Shown: in pieces, positions 1-8,761 of the stretch
Numbering within the stretch: the first letter of the stretch is position 1
Layout of the letters: each line of letters begins with the position of its first letter
Assembly (NCBI GenBank): GCA_900498135.1
Contig: LR026961.1
Location: 4,579,434-4,643,433, forward strand
DNA from: an uncultured Desulfatiglans sp.
GTDB lineage: Bacteria; Desulfobacterota; DSM-4660; Desulfatiglandales; Desulfatiglandaceae
Direction: 5' to 3'
DNA length: 64,000 bases
Notes under the pieces: generated by a model
The model's database searches: none
Told to the model about the DNA's origin: nothing
Seen by the model: the letters and a program-made list of their open reading frames with translations, nothing else
Translations under genes and position numbers: made by a program

Positions 1-36
1 AGAACCCTCAACCCTTTTTGATTCTGACGGCAGGTC

Positions 37-771
37 ATGAAGGACGAAGCCGCATGGCGCAGGCGCGTCGAAGGCCATCGCGAGAGGCTGCGTCAACGTT
101 TTGTGGAAGGCGGGCTCGAACGCTTTTCGGATGAAGAGGTGGTGGAGTTTCTGCTGACGCTCGGAACGCCCCGGGGGGACCTCAAACCGGCGGCGAGGGA
201 GGCCATGAAAAGCCTGGGGAGCCTTTCGGCGGTCCTTTCGGCGCCCCTCGAAAAACTGACGGCCATACCCGGGATCGGCGCCCGCAACGCCCTCTATCTC
301 AAACTCGTTCACCAGGTCGCCGCGCGCTACCTCCGGGACCGGGCCGCCACCCAGCCCTTCTTCTCCTCGTCGCAATGCATCTTCGACTACCTGTTTCACA
401 GCATGCGGGACCTCAAGCGCGAGGTCTTCAAGGTCCTGTTTCTGAACCGCAAGAACATGCTGATCGAGGATCGGGATCTCTTTGCCGGATCGTTGACCGG
501 GAGCGCCGTCTACCCCCGGGAGATCATGGGGCTGGCCCTGGAACTCAAGGCGGCCGCTCTCGTCTTCGTGCACAACCACCCGTCCGGCGACCCCTCTCCC
601 TCCCCGGAGGACCAGCGCCTCACGCGGGACCTCGTCTGGGCCGCAAAGCTCCTCATGATCCAGGTCCTCGACCACATCGTGATCGGACACAACACCTATT
701 ACAGCTTCGCAGACCAGGGGCAGATCCGGCGGTATGCGGAGGATTACGACCAGCGCCTGCGCTCCATCTGA
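37..771 (+). CDS. radC: RadC/JAB-domain DNA repair-type protein
   Basis: A 244-residue protein of the RadC family. The N-terminal part (about residues 10-100) holds the UPF0758 helical region with a helix-hairpin-helix-like stretch (IPGIGARNA). The C-terminal part is a JAB/MPN+ metalloprotease-like domain with the JAMM signature HNHPSGDPSPSPED (about residues 178-191), so the metal-binding His-x-His and Asp are intact. Length is usual for the family. The ATG is preceded by GGCAGGTC, a modest ribosome binding site. Family members are called DNA repair proteins, but the biochemical role is unproven. It is transcribed away from the convergent peroxiredoxin gene. Confidence 0.93.
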   Translation: MKDEAAWRRRVEGHRERLRQRFVEGGLERFSDEEVVEFLLTLGTPRGDLKPAAREAMKSLGSLSAVLSAPLEKLTAIPGIGARNALYLKLVHQVAARYLRDRAATQPFFSSSQCIFDYLFHSMRDLKREVFKVLFLNRKNMLIEDRDLFAGSLTGSAVYPREIMGLALELKAAALVFVHNHPSGDPSPSPEDQRLTRDLVWAAKLLMIQVLDHIVIGHNTYYSFADQGQIRRYAEDYDQRLRSI

Positions 772-935
772 GAGCGCAAAGAGCAGCGCAGCCAGGGGGC
801 GGGACGTATGCCAAAGCCCCGGAGGCGCCTCCCTCCAAAGGAGCGCCCAGGGTGCCTGCAGCAAAGGCCCATGAAAAGCGCAGCGGCCCCGGCACGGCCT
901 CGGGAGCACCGGTCGGGGGCAAAGCCCGAAGACGC

Positions 936-971
936 CGGCGGCGGCACCGTTTCGTGAACGGTCGCCGCCGC
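936..971. other. Strong GC-rich hairpin between convergent genes
   Basis: An inverted repeat with arms of about 14 bp (GCGGCGGC/ACCGTT against AACGGT/GCCGCCGC, one bulged base) around a TCGTG loop. It lies between the ends of radC and the convergent peroxiredoxin gene. There is no T-run on either side, so it is not a classical intrinsic terminator, though it could protect or separate the two transcripts. No gene is seen in 772-1026. Confidence 0.5.
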
Positions 972-1026
972 GGGCAAGGGATATGGCTGATGCAGGGCCG
1001 CGGGGATGCAGCCCCTTCAAAATGCG

Positions 1027-1746
1027 CTATTCGCGCTCCATTTCCGGTTTCCAGACCTCCCAGACCTTCCCCACGAGGTCCGGCCCGGGCTTCAGGGTGA
1101 GCTTGCCGGGCCGCCATCCCGATGGGGTGGCCTCGGCCCCTTTGGTCGCTCTGACGTGCTGGAAGGCCTGAATCTGGCGAAGGGTCTCGGCGACATGGCG
1201 CCCGACCGGGGGCGTCAGGACCTCGTATCCCTGGATCACGCCGTCCGGGTCGATGATGAACCGGCCGCGGTTCTCGACCCCGGCATCCTCATCGTACACC
1301 CCGTAGGCCAGCCCGACCTTCCCCCCACCGTCGGCAAGCATTGGGAAAGGCACGCCGTCTTTGACCATTTTGGACAATTCGTAGTCGTTCCACATCTTGT
1401 GCACGAAGACACTGTCAACGCTCATGGACAGGACCTCGACCCCCAGTTTCTGAAACTCTGGATATCGATCGGCGACCGCCGATATCTCGGTCGCTCAGAC
1501 GAAGGTGAAATCACCGGGGTAGAAGCACAACACCACCCATTTCCCCAAACACTCTGAGAGCTTTACGGCTGTGAACTCGCCCTTGTGATAGGCCGGAGCG
1601 ACAAAATCGGGGGCTGGTTTTCCCACCTGGATCATCTTTCTTTCCTCCTTTGCCGGTGTCGAAGGTTGCGGTTCTTTGGCCTCGCCTGTCTGTCCGACCA
1701 AACCGCCGGTTGGACGCGCACAGCCCACTTTCGGCTTTTCCGCCAT
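1027..1746 (-). CDS. Selenocysteine peroxiredoxin (AhpC/Prx type), TGA at 1495-1497 read as Sec
   Basis: Peroxide-reducing thioredoxin-fold enzyme. The frame is open from 1746 to 1027 except for one TGA at 1495-1497, which falls exactly on the peroxidatic residue: FYPGDFTFV-[TGA]-ATEIS, where ordinary relatives have FTFVCPTE. Both halves are in the same frame, so this is not a frameshift. The RNA after the TGA can fold into a hairpin (1461-1486) with a GGUC apical loop beginning 17 nt after the UGA, fitting the bacterial SECIS pattern. The C-terminal resolving Cys is replaced by Thr ([10 protein letters not shown] instead of a VCP-type motif), suggesting a 1-Sec mechanism. Two starts are possible: ATG at 1746 (GAGGAGG upstream, Sec84, 37-residue low-complexity leader) or ATG at 1635 (AAAGGAGG upstream, Sec47, the usual active-site position). 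Selenoprotein peroxiredoxins are known from anaerobes. Sec machinery lies outside this window. Confidence 0.88.
1461..1486 (-). promoter_or_regulatory. Candidate bSECIS hairpin in peroxiredoxin mRNA
   Basis: Read on the minus strand, starting 8 nt after the TGA codon: arms GATATC-GGC and GCC-GATATC, with a 4-nt bulge (GATC) on the 3' side and a GGUC apical loop. The loop starts with G about 17 nt after UGA, which matches what is known of bacterial SECIS elements. An alternative 7-bp stem (1472-1494) is also possible. Not folded by software. Confidence 0.5.
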
Positions 1747-1776
1747 AGAAAACCTCCTCTATGCCATGATTAGTGA

Positions 1777-1877
1777 GTTTCCCTCCGGAAATGGTCCTTT
1801 TTCGGTTGCACCCGGTTTCCAATCCGGAAATGAGGATTTTTCTTCGCACCCTTCGGGTGCTCAGTCCCACCGCTTGC
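1777..1877 (+). repeat. Truncated copy of the dispersed palindromic repeat
   Basis: Contains the left end (GTTTCCCTCCGGAAATG), the internal TTTCCAATCCGGAAATGAGG segment and the start of the long-form insert (CCTTCGGGTGCTCAGTCCCACCGC), then loses similarity. The central palindrome and right end are missing. It lies just upstream of the peroxiredoxin start, so its promoter may run through it. Same orientation as the copies at 6241 and 16902. Confidence 0.7.
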
Positions 1878-2019
1878 GTACCGTGAAAGATCCGGATCGA
1901 CTCCTCCGTCGCCGCCGGAGCCGTCCGTCTCGATCGAGGCAGTCATGCGCCCCTAACATACCTTTCTCCGGGCAAAAGAGCAAGGATTCCCGGATGGCGG
2001 ATCATCCTGCGCCCCCGGA

Positions 2020-3366
2020 TCAAATCTTGATTTCGATTTGGCCGAAGGCCCAATAGGCATCCTCATGGCTGCCGGTCTTTTCGACGAACTCGCCCGGGTA
2101 AAATCCTGCGCATCCCGCCATCAGCCCGATGCGAGGGCACACCTGATACTTCCAGATCAGATCGATCTCGTCCCCCAGTTCCGATCCGGAGGAGCCGGTC
2201 GGGTCCCACCGCATCTTTTTTCCGGTGCAGTAGTACCAGGCGTCCCGATCCTCCGCCAGGCGGAAATGGTGATAATCGAGGGACAGTTTCATCTTTTCGG
2301 CGGGTTTCACCCCCACGCCGACCTGGAGGTCCACCAGGTTCATCCAGGAAAACAGGTTCATCCGCCCGTAGTACAGATCGATGGCGCCGAACACCCCGTC
2401 GAACGTCCCGTGTCTCCCGTCCTTGGGGTCATCGTCTCCGGAGGCGTAGCTGAGCGCGGCGGCCAGGCGCGGCTTCCAAGGCGCGGGGAAGGTGTAGCCG
2501 CCCTCGACGTTGAAGCCGAAGGCGCGAACGCTGTCCTGGCCATAATCCCCGAACTGGTAGGCGAAGGTGGAGGCGTAGTCCAGCCGATTCCACTTCCCCT
2601 TGGCATAAAAACCCACGGTCTGGACCAGCAGGTCTCCGAGCCCGGATTCGCCCTTGGTGGTCTCATCCGAATCGTACTTGACGACGTAGAAGAGATCGAG
2701 CTTGTTATCGGGGACCGCCTTGATCTGCGCATAGGCTGCGTACGCCTTGTAGGGATAATGTTCGTCATCGAACTCGTCCTTGAGATAGAAGATGCGCTCC
2801 CCGGCAAAGACATCGACATCCACACTCTTGCTCTGCCACAGCAGCTTTCCGGCATCCCACGTGTAGCGGCCGACGTTGCCCCAGTCTCCGGGGCCAAAGA
2901 TCCGGTTGTCTCCGTACTTGATAGCCTGCCTTCCCACCTTGAAGCCCAAGGGGGATTTTCCTATCTCCCGCCATTCCATGAAGGCCTGCCGAAGGTCCAG
3001 CTCATTCAGGTAGGGGCAGCTCCGCCCGAAATCATCCTTGTCGAGATCGGAGAGAAAGAAGCGCGCATCCTGCAGCTGCACGAAAAACATCGCCTTCTGC
3101 GGAAGCCTGTAGCCCAGGTTGATCCTGACGCGCGTCAGCAGGACTTCATCGTCCCGCCCCGTCCCGTAAGTCTGGATATTGAACTGGTCCATATACTCAT
3201 ATCGAAAACGGACATTGGCGCTCAAGTCCAGCTTGCCGGGGCCGAGTTCGATCCCCTTCAACCGATCGTCCAGCCAATCGGCCTTTGCCTCACGATGCAC
3301 CGTCAACAGTCCGAAGGACCAGAGAACAAGAAAAATGATCAACACTCCAGCGGTTCTGGAAAACAT
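2020..3366 (-). CDS. Outer-membrane porin, alginate-export (AlgE-like) type
   Basis: A 448-residue beta-barrel protein. An N-terminal signal segment (hydrophobic residues 6-24, cut near KADWL) is followed by alternating amphipathic strands, and it ends in a short strand (AFGQIEIKI). The pattern RFRYEYMDQF...VGRQAIKYGDNRIFGPGDWGNVGRYTWDA resembles the alginate-export family of outer-membrane channels. Substrate is unknown. It follows the ABC transporter operon on the same strand with a 23-nt gap to the ATPase gene, so it is probably co-transcribed and may let the same solute through the outer membrane. No alginate genes are present, so the family name should not be read as function. Confidence 0.8.
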   Translation of the reverse strand: MFSRTAGVLIIFLVLWSFGLLTVHREAKADWLDDRLKGIELGPGKLDLSANVRFRYEYMDQFNIQTYGTGRDDEVLLTRVRINLGYRLPQKAMFFVQLQDARFFLSDLDKDDFGRSCPYLNELDLRQAFMEWREIGKSPLGFKVGRQAIKYGDNRIFGPGDWGNVGRYTWDAGKLLWQSKSVDVDVFAGERIFYLKDEFDDEHYPYKAYAAYAQIKAVPDNKLDLFYVVKYDSDETTKGESGLGDLLVQTVGFYAKGKWNRLDYASTFAYQFGDYGQDSVRAFGFNVEGGYTFPAPWKPRLAAALSYASGDDDPKDGRHGTFDGVFGAIDLYYGRMNLFSWMNLVDLQVGVGVKPAEKMKLSLDYHHFRLAEDRDAWYYCTGKKMRWDPTGSSGSELGDEIDLIWKYQVCPRIGLMAGCAGFYPGEFVEKTGSHEDAYWAFGQIEIKI

Positions 3367-3389
3367 AACCCTTTCCTTTCTGACGTTTA

Positions 3390-4412
3390 TCAGTCGTTCA
3401 TTACCATCATATGTTCCGGCGGAATATGTATCCTGACGCGGTCTCCGGTGTGGAAAACCCGCTCGGTCGATGTATGGATGACCAATGGCATGTCACCGTC
3501 GACCGTGATCTCGTTGAAATAGGGCTTTTCGAGCGTGTGGGTCACCGTCACAACAACCCCCTGTTTCTCGTTGCCGTTTTCACTCTCCAGGACCTCGATG
3601 TGCTCCGGCCTGACCACGGCAATGACCCTTCCTTTGAACGGGCTATTCTTTTCGAAGCGATGCTCCCCGATCCGGATCACCGATCCGTCGCTCTCAGCTG
3701 GGAAGATGTTCTGGGATTTCACAAACCTCGCCACGAAGGCATTCTTCGGGCTGGACATGATCTCCTTCAGCGTGCCGATTTGAACCAGCCGTCCACCGTC
3801 CATGATGGCGACACGGTCGGAGACATCGGCGGCCTCTTCGAAGTTGTGGCAGACGTGAATGAAGGTCGCATTCACCTTGCGCTGAATCTGCCTCAATTCT
3901 TTTGCCATCTCCCCCCTCAGATTCTCATCCAGGGCGCTCAAGGGCTCATCCAGGAGGAGCAGCCTCGGGTCCGTCGCCAGAGCACGTCCCAGGGCGACCC
4001 GCTGCTTCTCGCCGCCGCTCAGATTGAGGGGCATGCGATGACGGATATAGTCGATCCGGAGCAGTGAGATCATCTCCGAAACGACCTGGGCGATTTGATC
4101 CGCAGGCATCCTCCTCGCCTCCAGGCCGTAGGCGATGTTCTTTTCGACCGTCAGATTGGGGAACAGGGCGTAGTCCTGCGGGACATAACCTATGTTCCGC
4201 TCCTCCGGATAAAGGGAGGTCACGTCCTCTCCATCCACCAGGATGGTGCCGTTATCCGGCTTGTAGATCCCCGCGATGTATTCGATCAGGACCGTCTTGC
4301 CGGCGCCGGTCGAGCCGAGGATGGAAAAATACTCCCCTTTGGGCACCTTCAGATCGATATCGTGGAGTGTGAATCCCCCCAGATTTCCACCGAGCTTTTT
4401 GACATCAAGCAT
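3390..4412 (-). CDS. ABC transporter ATP-binding protein, molybdate/tungstate type
   Basis: A 340-residue cytoplasmic ATPase. Visible: Walker A GSTGAGKT (about 33-40), Q-loop region VPQDYALFPN, signature LSGGEKQRVALGRALA (about 130), Walker B LLLLDEPLSALD, and switch His in IHVCHNFEE. A C-terminal regulatory/TOBE-like domain occupies about residues 235-340. Layout is that of ModC/WtpC-type importer ATPases. ATG preceded by AAGGAG. It lies 12 nt after the permease gene 4425-5345. The substrate is inferred from the operon's ModA-like binding protein, so related oxyanions cannot be excluded. Confidence 0.88.
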   Translation of the reverse strand: MLDVKKLGGNLGGFTLHDIDLKVPKGEYFSILGSTGAGKTVLIEYIAGIYKPDNGTILVDGEDVTSLYPEERNIGYVPQDYALFPNLTVEKNIAYGLEARRMPADQIAQVVSEMISLLRIDYIRHRMPLNLSGGEKQRVALGRALATDPRLLLLDEPLSALDENLRGEMAKELRQIQRKVNATFIHVCHNFEEAADVSDRVAIMDGGRLVQIGTLKEIMSSPKNAFVARFVKSQNIFPAESDGSVIRIGEHRFEKNSPFKGRVIAVVRPEHIEVLESENGNEKQGVVVTVTHTLEKPYFNEITVDGDMPLVIHTSTERVFHTGDRVRIHIPPEHMMVMND

Positions 4413-4424
4413 GATTTGATCTCC

Positions 4425-5345
4425 TTACCACACATAGCCCTTTGCCCCGATGCGGTGCATGGCGTAGACCGAAAGCCCCCCCACGAGCACCAGGACAAAG
4501 GCCAGAGCAAAGCCGTATTCCACGTTGCCGAACTCCACCTGGGCCCAGACGGCCACCGAAACCCAGTCGGCCTGATCCATCTGCAGCATTTTGGTCAGAT
4601 CCGAAAACCGCGACGGAGGCAATTCCCGAAAGGTCCCGCAGAAGAAGAGGACCGCGCTGAACTCCGCCATTGCCCGAGTCCACGCCAGGATGATCCCGGC
4701 CACGATCCCGCTTTTGGCCAGAGGCAGGGTCACCGTGCGAAAGGCGCGGTAGCGATTACTGCCGAGCGACCGGGCGATCTGCTCGAAGCGCGGATTGACG
4801 CTGTCGAAGGCGGCCTTCCAGGCGCTCATTCCGAACGCGAAAGAGAGCACCAGTGATGCGATGACCATGCCCGGAAAGATGCTGTGGGCGAACTTGAAGC
4901 CCAGGGCCTGCTGCAATTTCCACAAGGGGCCGTAGTTGAACATCACGATCAGGCAGATGCCGATGACTGAGCCGGGCATCACCATCAGGGAAGAGAAAAG
5001 GACATCGATGAAGGATTTGCCGGGGATCTTGTACCGTGAAAGCCCATAGGCCGCGGGGATGCCCAGCACGGCCGCGATGAAGGTCGTGAGGACAGTGATC
5101 GCGAAGGTCAGATTGAGCGACTTCCAGAAATAGGCATCCTTCCAGAATCCGCCTCCGAACTCGTTCATGATCTCCCGATCCTCGCCCCATACCTCGGTGA
5201 TTTCACGGGTTTCCACGGCTGCCTGATCTACGAAGAGCTGATCCAGGTTGCTCAGGAACAGGTAGGCGGAATAGAAGAACAGCAGACCGGCAAAAAAGGT
5301 GAAAAACAGATTGAACAGGCTGCGGCTGCGCCTTTTACCAGACAT
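4425..5345 (-). CDS. ABC transporter permease (oxyanion importer subunit 1)
   Basis: A 306-residue inner-membrane protein with a BPD_transp_1-type permease domain. One N-terminal membrane segment (about 12-32) is followed by a periplasmic loop and about five further segments. The EAA-like loop (ARSLGSNRYRAFRTVTLPLAKSGIVAGIILAWTRAMAEFSAVLFF) contacts the ATPase in relatives. Its ATG overlaps the end of the second permease by 11 nt, showing tight translational coupling. It probably forms a heterodimer with the 5335-6135 product. Confidence 0.87.
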   Translation of the reverse strand: MSGKRRSRSLFNLFFTFFAGLLFFYSAYLFLSNLDQLFVDQAAVETREITEVWGEDREIMNEFGGGFWKDAYFWKSLNLTFAITVLTTFIAAVLGIPAAYGLSRYKIPGKSFIDVLFSSLMVMPGSVIGICLIVMFNYGPLWKLQQALGFKFAHSIFPGMVIASLVLSFAFGMSAWKAAFDSVNPRFEQIARSLGSNRYRAFRTVTLPLAKSGIVAGIILAWTRAMAEFSAVLFFCGTFRELPPSRFSDLTKMLQMDQADWVSVAVWAQVEFGNVEYGFALAFVLVLVGGLSVYAMHRIGAKGYVW

Positions 5346-6135
5346 TGCTTTTCCCTCCTATCCATTTCATCGCCGATATCGCCGACACGGCCATCAGGAT
5401 GCACACAATGCTCATCGAGGTGACCCATCCCATCATTCCTCCGTTCCAGTCGAGATAGATCGCGAAGGGCATGATATCCGTCTTCCCCTCGGTCGCCCCG
5501 ACAAAGAGCATCAATCCCTCCCACTCGGCGGCGGCCCTTGCCCAGACGACGATCATGCTGGCGATAATGCCATTCTTCGCCATCGGGAGAATGACCTTGA
5601 AAAAGGTCCGTGCGGGCGACGCCCCCAAGCTGTTGGAAACCATCTCGAATTTGACGGGAATCATATCGAAGGTCGCCTTCATGAGCCGGGCGCAAAAGGC
5701 GGCGGTCACCGTAAACTGGACCAGGAGCACGCCGTATACGTTCCGGCCGATGTAGATGGCGTAATGTTCACTGATCCAGTCGAACGGGAAGCGGGTCGTA
5801 ATGCCGAAGAGGAATGCACCGACCACCGCCGGGGAAACCACGATCGGCAAGTCGATGATCGTGGCGAACAGATACCGGCACGGAAATCGGAACCGCGAAA
5901 GGGCGTATCCCGCCGGTATCCCTATAATCAAGGAGAAGGAAGTGGACACCGTCGCCGTCCAGACCGTCAACCAGAAGCGCTCCCACATCCGGGATTTCGA
6001 GAAAAAATAGAGGGTGTCGTGCCAGCCGAGATAGATCCAGTTGCTCGCCACGAGCAGAACATAGACCGCCAGGACCGCGGCAACCGTTGTGGTGCACAAG
6101 GCCGGCCACCACCCCCCGCGAGACGTCAGAGTCAT
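5335..6135 (-). CDS. ABC transporter permease (oxyanion importer subunit 2)
   Basis: A 266-residue permease with about six membrane segments and the EAA-type motif (VSNSLGASPARTFFKVILPMAKNGIIASMIVVWARAAAEWEGLMLFVG). This resembles ModB/WtpB-like subunits. ATG preceded by GGGAGG. Transcription comes from the binding-protein gene across a 336-nt gap that now holds a full palindromic repeat (6241-6468), so the repeat sits inside this operon and may affect downstream expression. Confidence 0.87.
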   Translation of the reverse strand: MTLTSRGGWWPALCTTTVAAVLAVYVLLVASNWIYLGWHDTLYFFSKSRMWERFWLTVWTATVSTSFSLIIGIPAGYALSRFRFPCRYLFATIIDLPIVVSPAVVGAFLFGITTRFPFDWISEHYAIYIGRNVYGVLLVQFTVTAAFCARLMKATFDMIPVKFEMVSNSLGASPARTFFKVILPMAKNGIIASMIVVWARAAAEWEGLMLFVGATEGKTDIMPFAIYLDWNGGMMGWVTSMSIVCILMAVSAISAMKWIGGKSNVW

Positions 6136-6240
6136 GCTGATTCCTCCCTGTTCGGAATCTCCGGGCCCTTTCTGAAGATCCGGAATAGCAGGATCGACGG
6201 ATCGGCCCGAAAAACCGTTTTGTGGATGGAAACGGGCCAG

Positions 6241-6468
6241 GTGTCCATCCCGAAAATGATTTCCAGGTAGAACCCAGTTTCCATCCGGAAATGAGGATTT
6301 TTCTTTACACCCTCCGGGTGCTCAGTCCCACCGCTTCGCGGCGGGTCCCGGTTTGGCCAATATCAAGGAAATCAAGCGTTTGCGCGGAGGCGGCCTGCAG
6401 GTCGCCGCACAAGCAAACGTGCAGATTGACGCCGAGATTGGCCAAAAAGACCATTTCCGGATGGAAAC
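6241..6468 (+). repeat. Dispersed palindromic repeat, long form (228 bp)
   Basis: Ends GTGTCCATCCCGAAAATG and CATTTCCGGATGGAAAC. The internal block carries the extra segment CACCCTCCGGGTGCTCAGTCC...GGCGGGTCCCGG, then the central near-palindrome around CCTGCAGG. It ends 3 bp before the stop codon of the binding-protein gene and lies between that gene and its permease genes, so it was tolerated inside an operon. Confidence 0.88.
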
Positions 6469-6471
6469 GGG

Positions 6472-7425
6472 TCAATCTCCGGCCCGCGTCGTCTTCTTCT
6501 GCCGTAAGACCTCCCTGGTCAGATCGCCCACCGTTTCCTCATTGACCGGGAAGGAATCATCCTTGACCGCCTTGGCGGCGTTGACCAGATATTGCATGTC
6601 CTGATCGGTCGTCCCATCCAGGCAGAAGCCCTGCTCGTCCACCGGGATCACAGGGTTGATCGCATAGGCATGCCGGTGGAAGACGGCTCGGCCCTCGCTC
6701 GAAAGGATGAAGTCCATCAGTTTTCGCGCGTCTTCTTCGTACCGGGCGAATTTCAGGATGCCGATCGGCAGACGGACAATCCCGCGGTATTGGTGTTCGA
6801 TCGGGATGATCTCCGCATCCCTCAGGTAAAGCACCGCCGTTGTCGCCCAGACGATCGTGCAGTCGATCGCCTTGTGCTGCGCGGCATTCCCCAGTTCTGG
6901 GATACACTTGGCGCTCAGGGTGGCATTCTCTTTGACCTTGTCCCAGATGCCCGCCTTTTCGAAGGTCTTTTGATGCCAGATACCGATGGCGCAGGACCGG
7001 GGATTGCCGAGGCCGACCCTTACACCGGGTTTGGCGAAATCCTCTATGCAAGTGATGTTTTTTGGGTTTCCGGCAGGCGTGATGATCACGGTCACAAAAT
7101 AGGCAGGGATGTCCGTCTCAGGATTATAATCGGTCACAAACCCCCGTTCCACCGCCTGGAGCAGATAGAACTCCTCGCCTGGCATGAAGAGGTCCCCCTG
7201 CTTCGACCGGGTGATGTCCGCGATAAAGTAGCCGGATCCCTTATAGGAAAAATTGACGTGGATGGACGGGTTCCGCTCCTCGAAAATCTCCTTGATTTCA
7301 TTCAGGGCGCCCCTCTGCCCCAAACCGGCATGGAAAAGCAGTTCTTTATCCTCCGCATAGGCATTGGAAAATAGGAAAAGCATGCCAACAATGCAAAAAA
7401 TCGCCCAATTCTTGATCACATTCAT
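6472..7425 (-). CDS. Periplasmic ModA-like substrate-binding protein
   Basis: A 317-residue exported binding protein. The ATG at 7425 is chosen because it has AGGAG 6 nt upstream and starts a clear signal peptide (hydrophobic core AIFCIVGMLFLFSNAYA, cut before EDKEL). The mature part follows the molybdate-type fold: FHAGLGQRGALNEIKEIFEERNP, GLGNPRSCAIGIW, and DCTIVWATTAVLYL. It would capture an oxyanion such as molybdate or tungstate for the adjacent permeases and ATPase. The reading frame extends upstream to 7698, but that extension has no protein-like character. Confidence 0.83.
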   Translation of the reverse strand: MNVIKNWAIFCIVGMLFLFSNAYAEDKELLFHAGLGQRGALNEIKEIFEERNPSIHVNFSYKGSGYFIADITRSKQGDLFMPGEEFYLLQAVERGFVTDYNPETDIPAYFVTVIITPAGNPKNITCIEDFAKPGVRVGLGNPRSCAIGIWHQKTFEKAGIWDKVKENATLSAKCIPELGNAAQHKAIDCTIVWATTAVLYLRDAEIIPIEHQYRGIVRLPIGILKFARYEEDARKLMDFILSSEGRAVFHRHAYAINPVIPVDEQGFCLDGTTDQDMQYLVNAAKAVKDDSFPVNEETVGDLTREVLRQKKTTRAGD

Positions 7426-7906
7426 CTCGAACTCCTTTCGCTGAATGGTCGAACTGCACCACCGAGGCGCAGGCCTTGTTTGGCCGCCCCGAAGGGCGGG
7501 CGGGTTGAACATGCGGCGCCGTTGCCGGGCGTCGTCCATTGAGGCCGTGACGCAAACAGCCTGAAAAGCGGCCTTCAGCGTGTAGCTCGCGCTTGAAATC
7601 CATGTGCGCCGGGAGGGTGGCAAAGGTGGGTCCGTTGGACAGGAGGTCTGTGCCGCCGACGTGGCCGGAGGGATATCCGGCGGAATCGAGCAGAGCATCG
7701 TTCTGATCAGGTGAGCGTCGGGGACGGGGATGGTCTCCGAGGTTCTGTTCCGTTTTTTCAGCTGTCAGGCATCATTGAAATACCACCATAGCTCTACCGA
7801 AAACCGGCCTTGGTCACGGGGCTCGATGCTCTACCGCACCCGGCGTCCCAAACCCGGTTCGAAGGAGGTCAAAAAGGAAACGAGCTTTCGGGGCTTTGCC
7901 CTTTAT
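7426..7906. other. Intergenic region without a recognised gene
   Basis: About 480 bp between the binding-protein start and the end of resB. It should hold the promoter of the oxyanion transport operon. A short hairpin (CCGCCC-CGAA-GGGCGG, near 7484-7499) lies in the leader. I looked for a molybdenum-cofactor riboswitch and could not support one. No credible coding sequence seen. Confidence 0.4.
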
Positions 7907-8761
7907 TTACATTCCATGGCCTCCAGGCTCTTGCAGCGGGGCTTTATGATTGCCATTACCCCCTGAACGCCACGTCATCACCAGGTAAAGAGCAATCCCG
8001 GCAATCATCACGGGGAAAAGGAAAAGCACCAACCCCTTGACCGGGTTCCTGCTGACAATCAGCCGCACGCTGGGCGTCCGGCCCTCGAACCCCGGTCCTT
8101 TCTTCTCCTTTGGCGGTGTAAAGCGCTTCAAGGTCACCTGGATGTCTTTCCAGGTAAACGGTTTCATGAAATAGGCCCTGCCCTGCGCCTGCGTTTCTCC
8201 GTTCCGCAAGAAGGCGACCTCGCAGAAATTGCCTTGTGAAAGCACAGCGAGCGGGACATGTTCATTCGGGCTCTGGTTCAGGAGCTTCATGTCGTCTTTG
8301 AAATGGACCTCTCCCACGGCGAGCGAGTAGCCTTGCGGCAGGGAAAAAGACTGGCCTTCCCTCAGCAGAATGTTTTCATATCGGTATCCGAGCAGAAAGC
8401 TGCCGAAATGCCCGAGGGCGACCAGGCCGAACACGACATGGATGACCAGCATGACCATCCTCGAACGGAGAACGTTCCCCTTCATGAGCCGGATCAATTT
8501 GTTCCACGAACAGAAGACGAGATTCACGGCAAGGATGAGCATCCCGGAGCAAAGCCCGACAAACCAGACCTTCAGGAGCAAAGGCGGCTGCTTATCGCCT
8601 GAAAACCAGACAGGGACGAGCACGCTGTTCATGATCTTGAACCCGCCTTCGTAGACGGGCGATTCAGCGAGAAGAAGTCCCCATGCAAACCAGAAAACGA
8701 GCACAGCGAGGATGACCGTTGTGAACTGCATCGAGGAGAGGAGTTCATAGGTTCGTTTCAT
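7907..8761 (-). CDS. resB: ResB-like cytochrome c biogenesis protein
   Basis: A 284-residue inner-membrane protein with about four membrane segments (roughly 15-35, 64-84, 103-125, 240-262) and a periplasmic domain between the third and fourth. This is the ResB/Ccs1 layout of system II cytochrome c maturation, which carries heme to apocytochromes in the periplasm. The ATG overlaps the stop of ccsA (ATGA, 8758-8761). ResB here is shorter than the usual 450-600 residues, as is common in anaerobes. It fits the multiheme cytochromes at 22.1 and 25.4 kb. Confidence 0.82.
   Translation of the reverse strand: MKRTYELLSSMQFTTVILAVLVFWFAWGLLLAESPVYEGGFKIMNSVLVPVWFSGDKQPPLLLKVWFVGLCSGMLILAVNLVFCSWNKLIRLMKGNVLRSRMVMLVIHVVFGLVALGHFGSFLLGYRYENILLREGQSFSLPQGYSLAVGEVHFKDDMKLLNQSPNEHVPLAVLSQGNFCEVAFLRNGETQAQGRAYFMKPFTWKDIQVTLKRFTPPKEKKGPGFEGRTPSVRLIVSRNPVKGLVLFLFPVMIAGIALYLVMTWRSGGNGNHKAPLQEPGGHGM

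Noticed and set aside
1027..1746. Peroxiredoxin read as two separate genes or a frameshifted pseudogene
   Set aside because: Both parts are in the same frame, split only by one TGA at the catalytic position, with no other lesion.
2020..3366. Porin read as evidence for alginate export
   Set aside because: Only the barrel family resembles alginate exporters; no alginate synthesis genes are present and the gene adjoins an ABC importer.
2038..3522. 494-residue plus-strand frame opposite the porin gene
   Set aside because: Antisense shadow in GC-rich DNA; the minus strand has the signal peptide, barrel pattern and operon context.
7426..7740. Molybdenum-cofactor riboswitch before the binding-protein gene
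   Set aside because: Considered because of the transporter type, but I could not match the conserved elements by eye.
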